Assembly: GCA_020629005.1 (NCBI GenBank)
Contig: JAHDEE010000030.1
Coordinates: forward strand, 1-42,999
Direction: 5' to 3'
DNA: 42,999 nucleotides
Origin: Chitinophagales bacterium
GTDB taxonomy: Bacteria; Bacteroidota; Bacteroidia; Chitinophagales; UBA2359
Of the stretch, positions 36,929 through 42,999 are shown in pieces (within the stretch, counting starts at the first letter, position 1; each line of letters opens with the position of its first letter). The notes below the pieces were generated by a model. That model saw nothing but the letters and a program-made list of their open reading frames with translations, did no database searches and was not told where the DNA came from. The translations under genes and the position numbers were made by a program.

Positions 36929-37006
36929 AGCACTTGGGAGGTATGAGAAGATGCAAAAAGGAGAAATTGTGGGGAAATCAGCATTGAGAAGCGATCTAAT
37001 ATGGCA

Positions 37007-37186
37007 CAAAAAAGGCCTCTCGGGGACGAGAAGCCTTTGTCAAGAGAAAAACTGAGAAATAAGAGGTAAATCTTTGACATTTTTTGCGGTGTTGCACCTT
37101 AGTCCGCATTACTGCGGACTAAGGGAACACACGTTAACCAAGAACAATTACACTAAATAATACACTACTAGGGAGTTTGACCTCCC
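37007..37186 (-). ncRNA. Candidate small RNA of unknown class (about 180 nt)
   Basis: On the minus strand an exact -7 box (TATGTTTG, 37193-37200) is followed about 150-180 nt later by an intrinsic terminator (37008-37038). No convincing protein gene lies between. The stretch contains a 5-bp hairpin (GGGAG/CTCCC) near its 5' end and a perfect 12-bp hairpin at 37097-37124, extended by GTGTT/AACAC. The length is like 6S RNA, but I see no diagnostic 6S features, and it does not match tmRNA, RNase P or SRP RNA motifs. Confidence 0.45.
37008..37038 (-). terminator. Intrinsic terminator upstream of kdsA
   Basis: AAAGGC-C-TCTCG pairs with CGAGA-A-GCCTTT (one mismatch, loop of 4 nt). On the minus strand it is followed by a T6 tract. 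It lies upstream of the kdsA promoter and so must end another transcript. Confidence 0.75.
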
Positions 37187-37192
37187 ATGCCT

Positions 37193-37200
37193 CAAACATA
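37193..37200 (-). promoter_or_regulatory. Putative -7 box of the candidate small RNA
   Basis: The minus strand reads TATGTTTG, an exact TAnnTTTG match. No perfect -33 TTTG is seen at 19-21 nt; an ATTTC run lies there. Confidence 0.4.
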
Positions 37201-37697
37201 GGGAATGCGATTTGAAATAGAGAGAGCGAAATTGCCATTGGTTAAAAGTTTGAATAAGGCAAAGGCCCGAATTTATCAAAAACAAACATTGTTATATGCG
37301 TTAGAATCCAGCCAGGTACTAAATCAACACAAGTACTAAGTAGGCCTGAAGGGTTGCATAAAAGCCCGGTTTTGCTTAGAAAACTGATATGAAGCGGCGA
37401 GATTAGACTTTTTTTAGTAGCGGGAGGTAAACGCCAACAATTAAAGACAACAAAGTAAACACGGTTAAATCAACAAAAAAATTACTTAAGCGCTGCGATT
37501 GGCTGTTAGTAGTCTTCTTAAAGAGGATACAAATGTGTTTTGACTGTGGTGGTTGAGTTCAGTTTGCAAATGAGCCGAACAAAAGCAAAGTCAATCATTT
37601 TGTTTGGAGAGCAAAAAACTTTGGCTGGATTCGATTTGGGAAATTAGCGCTATATTCACCGATTAACGCCTTTATCAAGACGACTAAAACGCCAGAT
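37201..37697. other. Long A/T-rich intergenic region without a gene
   Basis: I see no coding frame or known RNA in this stretch of about 500 bp. It must hold the promoter of the gene at 37698. The best plus-strand candidate is TATATTCA near 37651-37658, with a TTTGG at 37620 that is too far upstream for the consensus. Confidence 0.4.
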
Positions 37698-39137
37698 ATG
37701 GATGGACTTAAGTCAATCGGGAAAAACTTAGGGTTGCTTTGCTTGCTATTTGTCATCGGACAATTTTTGGGTGCTCAAGACAGCTTGACTCCCGAAGAGG
37801 AAGCTTTCTTGAAGGAGGAGGCTAGCTATGTAGCTCGCCAGTTTACAGACGCGCTGGAACAGCTAGGCAGGGCTGATGTAAGCGAAACAGAATCAAAGCT
37901 TTATCGGATGAAGATACGCGAGATGTTTAGCGATGATGCTTTTATCGATTCTGATCTTCTAACAATGTCTCGTGGCAGCAAGGTAACTGTTGATGATTAT
38001 CTTCAGTCAATTAAGACTTCTTTTGCATCGAATGGGGTTAAGTTTCTGTTTAGCGATATCAAGACTGCCGGCATCTTCAAGGGGCAATACTACTTTGCGG
38101 TGGTAACGTTGAATCGACAGATCAAGGGAGTGTCAGCAATAGATAGTACTTACATTGCCAATAGATTGCCTCGGGATCTGATTGTGAAATTTGAGCAGAG
38201 TGATGGCATTTGGAAGCACGAGATTACGACCTACCAGTTTCACGAGGGTGTCAATTCCTATAAACAGGCACCTGTGAAAGCGGCTCCCACTACTGAAGAG
38301 GCTGAACATAGAGAGGAGATCATTCTGAATTCGAAGATCAGGGAATATGAAGAACTGAACTCTCAACTGCATGAAATTCAGAAAGATTTACTGAAGAGAT
38401 ATCGTGAGATTGAAGGCGATCGTCCTTCGCAGAAGCTTTCTTCGGAAGGAAGCTATGATAGTAGTAAGGTGACTAGTAGCAATGGATCGGATGATGATGA
38501 GGATGCTATGCTACATGACATCAACAGCCATAATCTTTACCACGGAAATGCGATTCTAAAATTTGCGCCCTTTAGACTCTTTGAAGGTTTGCTGCAGGTG
38601 GGTTTTGAACATCGGCTGGGCCGAAAGAGCAGTGTAGAGATCAATGCTGGTTGGTACTTTGCATTGCCGAACCTTTTGTATCATGAGCCGATGGTGTTGC
38701 TGGACACGATGGATTTTGATTTGGACAACTTGCTGACCAACCTGAAGGATTTGCACGAGCGTTTTGATTACTCCTCATTGGATAATTTCACTCAGGAAAA
38801 CGGGCTGGGCTGGAACCTCCGGGCGGAGATGAGATTTTATAGTCGAAGTGATCTACAAGGCCGGTATTTTGCCCCCAGGATCATGTATAAGAGCACCAGC
38901 TGGGATACGCAAGAGCGTTTTGAGGTTAGCAATCAGGCTTTATCGCTGGACTTCCTGATAGGCTGGCAATGGCATCACAGAAAGCGGCTGCATGATGACT
39001 TCTACCTTGGCTGGGGTATTCGCTATGTTGATTTTGACAATGGGGACCTGGATGTATCTAAGCTGTACTATACCAATTTCAACATTGGATATAAGCTCGG
39101 TCTGCGTTTCAAACAAGACGAAAGCAGGAAAGAATAG
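37698..39137 (+). CDS. Exported protein of unknown function with probable outer-membrane barrel half
   Basis: I do not recognise the family. The 479-residue product has a signal peptide (LGLLCLLFVIGQFLGAQ). Residues about 30-190 resemble a soluble alpha/beta domain (YVARQFTDALEQLGRADVSE, KVTVDDYLQSIKTSF). A charged coiled-coil or linker segment follows at about 195-265, with a Ser/Asp-rich stretch (GSDDDEDAM). The C-terminal 200 residues alternate hydrophobic and polar residues with many aromatics (VEINAGWYFALPNLLY, LSLDFLIGWQWH, FYLGWGIRYVDF, NFNIGYKLGLRF), as in small outer-membrane beta-barrels. It may be an envelope-anchored protein whose periplasmic domain precedes the barrel. Confidence 0.75.
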   Translation: MDGLKSIGKNLGLLCLLFVIGQFLGAQDSLTPEEEAFLKEEASYVARQFTDALEQLGRADVSETESKLYRMKIREMFSDDAFIDSDLLTMSRGSKVTVDDYLQSIKTSFASNGVKFLFSDIKTAGIFKGQYYFAVVTLNRQIKGVSAIDSTYIANRLPRDLIVKFEQSDGIWKHEITTYQFHEGVNSYKQAPVKAAPTTEEAEHREEIILNSKIREYEELNSQLHEIQKDLLKRYREIEGDRPSQKLSSEGSYDSSKVTSSNGSDDDEDAMLHDINSHNLYHGNAILKFAPFRLFEGLLQVGFEHRLGRKSSVEINAGWYFALPNLLYHEPMVLLDTMDFDLDNLLTNLKDLHERFDYSSLDNFTQENGLGWNLRAEMRFYSRSDLQGRYFAPRIMYKSTSWDTQERFEVSNQALSLDFLIGWQWHHRKRLHDDFYLGWGIRYVDFDNGDLDVSKLYYTNFNIGYKLGLRFKQDESRKE

Positions 39138-39198
39138 TTTTTGGTGATTGGTTTTTGGTGATTGGTTTTTGGTGATTGGTTTTTGGTTTTTGGTTTTA
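39138..39198 (+). repeat. Short tandem repeat (14-bp unit)
   Basis: TTTTTGGTGATTGG is repeated three times right after the stop codon of the preceding gene, then decays to TTTTTGG and TTTTGG units. It lies between two convergent genes. The copy number may vary between strains. Confidence 0.9.
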
Positions 39199-39208
39199 GT
39201 ACGACATT

Positions 39209-40834
39209 CTACTTGAGGGGCTTGATCAGGCTAAGTAAGATGCCTGAAGCGATTATCTCACGCGCCTTCTCCATATCGTGACGCAGATAATGATCGCTGG
39301 TATCGGTACCTAATTGCTCTTGTTGCGATGCGAACTTGTGGATTTTTGAGGTTTCTGTTCCCAGTTTTGCCAGTTTTGAAGGCAACCAGTCTTGTGTGAG
39401 TTGCAAGGCTCTGGTTGCGCAAAGTAATTCGATACCCAATAGTGTTTCCAGATTTTGCAGGATTTTTTTGAGGTGCAGTACTGCAAGACTGCCCATGCTC
39501 ACAAAGTCTTCCTGATTGGCGGCTGTGCTGACAGACATCACGGAAGCGGGAGACGAGAGCACCCTATTTTCGGCAGCTCTTGCTGCGCCGGCGTATTGTG
39601 TGATCATCAGTCCTCCGTCTGCTTTGTGTGTATCCTGGGCCAAATCGGCGGGCAGACCAAAATTCAGATTTTTGTCTAGCAAAGAAAATGCTCGTTTGTC
39701 AGAGACTAAGCCAACAGAGGTGATGGCCAGCTTGAGATAATCAACGACGGTTGCCAGGGCCTGACCGTGAAAGTTTGCACCACTGGCAAATTTCACCCCG
39801 CCAGTACTCTTGTCTTTCTCGGCAAAATCAAAGAGTGGATTGTCTGTTGCTGAATTGATTTCTACTTCCAGTGTTTTTTTGAGGTGCAGCAGGGCCTCCC
39901 AGGCTGCTCCATGAATTTGCGGAACTGCGCGGAAGCTATAGCGATCCTGCACTCTTTCTGCTCCGGCAGGACGATTGCCAAAGGCTGCACGCTGAGCAGC
40001 CAGGCTGGTTCGTTTTGAACCCTTCAATAGGGCACGGAGGTGTCGTGCTATTGCCAACTGTCCTTCATGCCGATCGCTTTGTTCGTTGATGAGGGCATCA
40101 AAAGGAATCTTTTCTCCCCTGATAGCTTCCAGAGAGAGGGCAGCACAAATAGATGCATTTTTCATTATATTTTCTGCCCGAAGGGCTGCAAGCGCGGCAA
40201 TGGAAGCCATAAAGTTAGAGCCGTTAGTGATTCCCATTGCTTCTTTAGCTCCCAGCACCAGCGGTTCTATACCTGCAGCCTTGAGGGCTTTGGGGCCGTC
40301 CATGAGCTTACCTTTGTACCAGGCTTTAGATTCTGGTAGTGCAATCATAGTGGCACCCATCATGGCTAGTGGGACGAGGTCGCCACTAGCACCTACGGAG
40401 CCTTCTTCGAGAATCCAGGGGCTGAGACCTGCATTGAGCATGTCTACCATTTGGTCACAAACAGCAAGCGAAATTCCTGACATAGCCTTGGCAAAGGAAT
40501 TGAGCCTAATCAACATGATGCCTCGCACTTCTGCTTCTGTCAATGCTGCTCCGGTGCCACAGTTGTGGACTTTGATGTACTTGACCTGATACTCGGCAAT
40601 GGCATCGAGGGGCACAGGTATGTCTTTCAAATCGCCATGTAGACGGTTTGTGCCATAGATAGCAATTTCAGGAAAGTCTCGAATTTGCTGTTCAAGTTGG
40701 GACCTGTTCTTTGCTATTTTTCGGCGAATGCTATCCGGAATTTGTACCCTGGCTCCCTCCAAAGCCACGGCCCTTACCTGTTCGAGGCTCAATCCTTTGC
40801 CTTTCACAGATACCGTCTTTTGCTCAGTCTTCAT
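39209..40834 (-). CDS. hutH: HAL/PAL/TAL-family aromatic or histidine ammonia-lyase
   Basis: This enzyme of the MIO family removes ammonia from an aromatic amino acid or histidine. Starting at the ATG at 40834 gives 541 residues; the frame is open further upstream into hisS, but the extra 59 residues are not family-like. The MIO-forming Ala149-Ser150-Gly151 lies in GSVGASGDLVPLA, and Tyr60 (AIYGTN) fits the catalytic Tyr. ITNGSNFM, QDRYSFRAVPQIHG and NSATDNPLFDF are conserved. The usual NTGFG is replaced by NRLHG, and the substrate-selectivity pair is Val89-His90. The His favours histidine or possibly tyrosine, but the substrate is not settled. It follows hisS by 55 nt, and no other hut genes are present. 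Confidence 0.82.
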   Translation of the reverse strand: MKTEQKTVSVKGKGLSLEQVRAVALEGARVQIPDSIRRKIAKNRSQLEQQIRDFPEIAIYGTNRLHGDLKDIPVPLDAIAEYQVKYIKVHNCGTGAALTEAEVRGIMLIRLNSFAKAMSGISLAVCDQMVDMLNAGLSPWILEEGSVGASGDLVPLAMMGATMIALPESKAWYKGKLMDGPKALKAAGIEPLVLGAKEAMGITNGSNFMASIAALAALRAENIMKNASICAALSLEAIRGEKIPFDALINEQSDRHEGQLAIARHLRALLKGSKRTSLAAQRAAFGNRPAGAERVQDRYSFRAVPQIHGAAWEALLHLKKTLEVEINSATDNPLFDFAEKDKSTGGVKFASGANFHGQALATVVDYLKLAITSVGLVSDKRAFSLLDKNLNFGLPADLAQDTHKADGGLMITQYAGAARAAENRVLSSPASVMSVSTAANQEDFVSMGSLAVLHLKKILQNLETLLGIELLCATRALQLTQDWLPSKLAKLGTETSKIHKFASQQEQLGTDTSDHYLRHDMEKAREIIASGILLSLIKPLK

Positions 40835-40889
40835 TTTGGGGATCGTCTTTGTGTTGTTGTTACTTTGCTTTACGTTTATGTCTGTTATT

Positions 40890-42464
40890 TCATGCCTTAT
40901 CTGGCATAATGGATCGGATGTGACTGACCAAATCTGCTCTTTGCACTTCCTTTTGTACTCTTTGCTTCCACTCTTGCTTGTCTGCAATTGTGGCGGAAAG
41001 CTCCTTGCCAAGAGCGAGATTTCTCACGGTAACTACTGACTTAGCCAACTCATCTTCTCCTATCAGCACTGCCACTGGACAGTTTTTCTTATCGGCATAG
41101 GACAATTGTTTTTTGAGCTGCTTGCGTGCACCGTAGAATATCTCTGTATCAATGCCCGACTGGCGAAGTTCCTGTGCAATCAGCTGATATTCCATCATTA
41201 AATTGTCGTCAAACATGACGATTAATACAGGCCCCATAGCCTTTGCCATGTCCTGACCGGTTGAGATAAGTACGTCAGCAAGTCGGTCGATCCCGATTGA
41301 AGCGCCGGTTGCGGGCACTTTCATACCCAGGAGATTTTCTACCAGCCCATCGTAGCGACCTCCACCGCAGATCGAGCCGATTCTACGTTTCTTTCCTTTG
41401 GCATCTTTATAGGTCTGCAAGGAAATTGCTTCAAAAACCGGTCCTGTGTAGTATCCGAGTCCGCGTACCAGTGTTGGATCAAAGCAAATTCGACTTTCGT
41501 CAAAACCAAGTTTGCTGAAGACTTCATTCATTCTGTGCAGCTCAGCAAGCCCTTCACGTGCCAATTCATTATCTCCTATCTGACGATCCAGATCGGACAA
41601 CACAGTGTTTCGGTCGCTGCCCTCGGAAAATGAGCCGAGCAGATCCATGATGCCTGTAATCCATTGCTGGTCTAATCCGAGACCTTTGATATTGGCTCCT
41701 GATTTTTCTTTTCTTCCTGGTCCAAGTTCGAGCTCGAGTTCTGTCATGGAAATCTTATCCGCCTTGTCGATTACGCGAATAATGTCCATCTCCTGAGCTT
41801 GATCGGCTACCCCTAGCGCACGTAAATACCCGGACAACATTTTCCGGTTATTTGCCTTGATCACATAATTGCCAGGTTCGACTCCGCAAGCTTCTAAAGC
41901 ATCTGAAAGTATCATGCAGGATTCGGCATCTGTCATTACATCTTCAGCACCCACCGTATCAAAATCAATTTGTCCGAATTGTCGATACCTGCCGGGTTCT
42001 ATTTTGACTTCATAACGAAATACGGGACCATACTGAAAGCGTTTAAACATTGGAGCTTTGCCTTCTACTACTTGCTTACGCATGAAGTCCATCCAGAGCT
42101 TTTCCGCGTACATTCTCGCTAAGGGGGCTGTGAGATCATAACGCAGAGAAAGATAGTGATTATCCATATAGGTCTTCCCCTGCTCATCTTTCAGATCTTT
42201 GCCATCGGTGCCTAGTACAGGCTCTAGTTCGGGGCTCTTAAAAGAGTACACGCCTTTATCTACAGTATCTTCGTCTGGCAGGTACTTTCCCAGACAGTCT
42301 GCATATTCCAGCACTGGTGTGTCCCAGTGTTCAAATCCGTAAGATTTATAGACTTCAGATGCCTTAGTAATGATCTTTTGTTTCAGTTCAGTCAATCCTG
42401 GATCATCGTCGCGAAAACCTCTCACTTTGCGAGGAATATTACCCCTCTTTTTGGTCATTTCCAT
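40890..42464 (-). CDS. hisS: Histidyl-tRNA synthetase, alphaproteobacterial-like type
   Basis: HisRS charges tRNA-His. The 524-residue class II synthetase has SLRYDLTAPLARMYAEKL, motif 2 (FKRFQYGPVFRYE then GRYRQFGQIDFDTVGAED, about 140-175), the His-specific block LVRGLGYYTGPVFE (about 332-345) and motif 3 GGGRYDGL (367-374). The anticodon-binding domain follows (about 412-505, including QLSYADKKNCPVAVLIGEDE). LGKYLPDEDTVDKGVYSF, QIDFDTVGAED and YVIKANNRKML resemble alphaproteobacterial HisRS more than the E. coli type or the common Bacteroides type. The adjacent tRNA-His lacks G-1 and C73, which fits that type. The alternative start MTKKRG lies two codons downstream. Confidence 0.95.
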   Translation of the reverse strand: MEMTKKRGNIPRKVRGFRDDDPGLTELKQKIITKASEVYKSYGFEHWDTPVLEYADCLGKYLPDEDTVDKGVYSFKSPELEPVLGTDGKDLKDEQGKTYMDNHYLSLRYDLTAPLARMYAEKLWMDFMRKQVVEGKAPMFKRFQYGPVFRYEVKIEPGRYRQFGQIDFDTVGAEDVMTDAESCMILSDALEACGVEPGNYVIKANNRKMLSGYLRALGVADQAQEMDIIRVIDKADKISMTELELELGPGRKEKSGANIKGLGLDQQWITGIMDLLGSFSEGSDRNTVLSDLDRQIGDNELAREGLAELHRMNEVFSKLGFDESRICFDPTLVRGLGYYTGPVFEAISLQTYKDAKGKKRRIGSICGGGRYDGLVENLLGMKVPATGASIGIDRLADVLISTGQDMAKAMGPVLIVMFDDNLMMEYQLIAQELRQSGIDTEIFYGARKQLKKQLSYADKKNCPVAVLIGEDELAKSVVTVRNLALGKELSATIADKQEWKQRVQKEVQRADLVSHIRSIMPDKA

Positions 42465-42587
42465 AGCTCAATGTTGTTCCTAGGCGCGGTTGCGTCTGGC
42501 AGGGCAAGGCCCCTGGTAAAAATTCGTTTTGTTTTGCAAAATAGCTTGCTTTGATGCTTGAAGCCGCCGCTGCACCAAATTTGGGTA

Positions 42588-42624
42588 CAAAAAGAAAAAG
42601 CATCATTCATAATGAACAATGCTT
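42588..42624 (-). terminator. Intrinsic terminator after tRNA-His
   Basis: On the minus strand AAGCATTGTTC pairs with GAATGATGCTT (11 bp with two G-T wobbles, 5-nt loop), followed by TTTCTTTTT. It starts 8 nt after the tRNA 3' end, so tRNA-His is its own transcription unit and hisS needs its own promoter or read-through. Confidence 0.75.
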
Positions 42625-42631
42625 CTTCTAG

Positions 42632-42704
42632 TCCCACCGTCCGGGTTCGAACCGGAGGCCTCCTGATCCACAGTCAGGCGCTCTACCAGCTGAGCTACAG
42701 CAGG
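42632..42704 (-). tRNA. tRNA-His (GTG)
   Basis: A 73-nt cloverleaf is visible on the minus strand: D stem GCTC/GAGC, anticodon stem CCTGA/TCAGG with loop CTGTGGA (anticodon GTG), T stem TCCGG/CCGGA with loop TTCGAAC. CCA is not encoded. The acceptor stem has seven pairs, three of them G-T wobbles. Position -1 is T and position 73 is A, whereas nearly all bacterial tRNA-His have G-1 paired with C73. It lies 167 nt upstream of hisS on the same strand. Confidence 0.95.
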
Positions 42705-42751
42705 ATATTTTGTCACTTATGCGCCTTGAAATCCAGGACGCGTTTAGTCCG

Positions 42752-42759
42752 CAAAGATA
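42752..42759 (-). promoter_or_regulatory. Putative tRNA-His -7 box
   Basis: The minus strand reads TATCTTTG, an exact TAnnTTTG match, about 48 nt upstream of the tRNA. A TTTTCC run lies about 21 nt further upstream, near the expected -33 position. Confidence 0.6.
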
Positions 42760-42862
42760 GTTAATTTCTCTGGATTAGGAAAACTTTAGGCGCATTGTAG
42801 TGAACGTAGCAGCTTGCTTTTTGGTTCCATGTTTTCGTCATAAGAATTCCACGCCTTGCTTG

Positions 42863-42999
42863 TTTAGGGACAGCAAATCAATACCTTTCCATTTTGACTT
42901 GCTAGAAATGCTTTATACATCGTTATTTTTCTCCACCAGCCAATAAGGATGCTGTCAAAAAATGCCTCGTCTAAATCATTTCTAGCGGCGTCAAAATCA
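42863..42999 (-). mobile_element. MITE-like inverted-repeat element, copy B (runs off the window)
   Basis: The copy begins TTTAGGGACAG on the plus strand and is cut by the window end after about 137 of about 165 bp. It is the inverted counterpart of 11280-11444, about 90 percent identical by eye, with differences in the stem that keep base pairing (GCTAGAAATG with CATTTCTAGC). Confidence 0.75.

Noticed and set aside
36892-37080. 62-codon minus-strand frame upstream of kdsA
   Set aside because: It runs straight through the terminator hairpin and has no recognisable domain. It looks like chance reading of non-coding sequence, although a leader peptide cannot be fully excluded.
37007-37186. Assignment of the candidate small RNA to tmRNA, RNase P or SRP RNA
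   Set aside because: The tag reading frame, tRNA-like ends, GAGGAAAGTC-type and GNAR-loop motifs of these RNAs are not visible.
40835-41011. Longer start for the ammonia-lyase, overlapping the end of hisS by more than 100 nt
   Set aside because: The extra 59 residues are basic, low in family similarity and antiphase to hisS coding sequence. The ATG at 40834 gives a normal family N-terminus.
42533-42578. Possible fourth copy of the structured repeat (GCAAAATAGC near hisS)
   Set aside because: Only the first ten bases fit. The 20-bp stem, ACTGA and GAAG arrangement are missing.

Overview
The window looks like chromosomal DNA of a Bacteroidota member, probably near the Saprospiria. The evidence is two secreted proteases with type IX secretion (T9SS) C-terminal domains, a very large Cys/Trp-rich adhesin-like protein, the NSYLHDNVD tail of FtsZ, a long MraY, Bacteroidetes-style -7 boxes (TAnnTTTG), weak or absent Shine-Dalgarno sequences, and futalosine-pathway menaquinone genes. 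The genus is not determined.

Layout. Positions 1-9311 hold surface and secreted genes: a subtilase, an exported unknown, a 1681-residue propeller/repeat protein and a protein with an endosialidase-type chaperone domain. Positions 9311-11600 are a decayed patch with gene remnants, a structured repeat, a DTW tRNA-modification gene and a miniature inverted-repeat element. Positions 11604-14706 hold a YigZ-type protein, a T9SS metalloprotease and a DUF4442 protein. Positions 15000-19991 (minus strand) hold mqnA, a histidine phosphatase, mqnE, rluD, a hypothetical gene and lipB.

Positions 20074-35618 (minus strand) are a complete dcw cluster: mraZ-rsmH-ftsL-ftsI-murE-mraY-murD-ftsW-murG-murC-ftsQ-ftsA-ftsZ. 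It has a promoter with 10-bp-periodic MraZ-type boxes in front and a strong terminator after ftsZ. Together these genes make the lipid-linked peptidoglycan precursor and build the division machine. Positions 36080-39137 hold kdsA, a candidate small RNA and an exported beta-barrel-like protein. Positions 39209-42704 hold an aromatic/histidine ammonia-lyase-like gene, hisS and tRNA-His.

Three things stand out. (1) A dispersed element of about 145 bp occurs three times (9966-10107 minus, 14806-14951 plus, 35809-35961 plus). Each copy has a 20-bp stem that differs in sequence but not in length or boundaries, around conserved loop motifs. This is strong covariation evidence for a structured RNA or DNA element that I cannot name. 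(2) hisS encodes a histidyl-tRNA synthetase resembling the alphaproteobacterial type, and the adjacent tRNA-His lacks the canonical G-1 and C73. This is the pairing known from Alphaproteobacteria, here in a Bacteroidota background. (3) A minus-strand promoter/terminator pair about 180 nt apart upstream of kdsA encloses no convincing gene and probably makes a small RNA. All family assignments come from reading motifs by eye; no searches were run.
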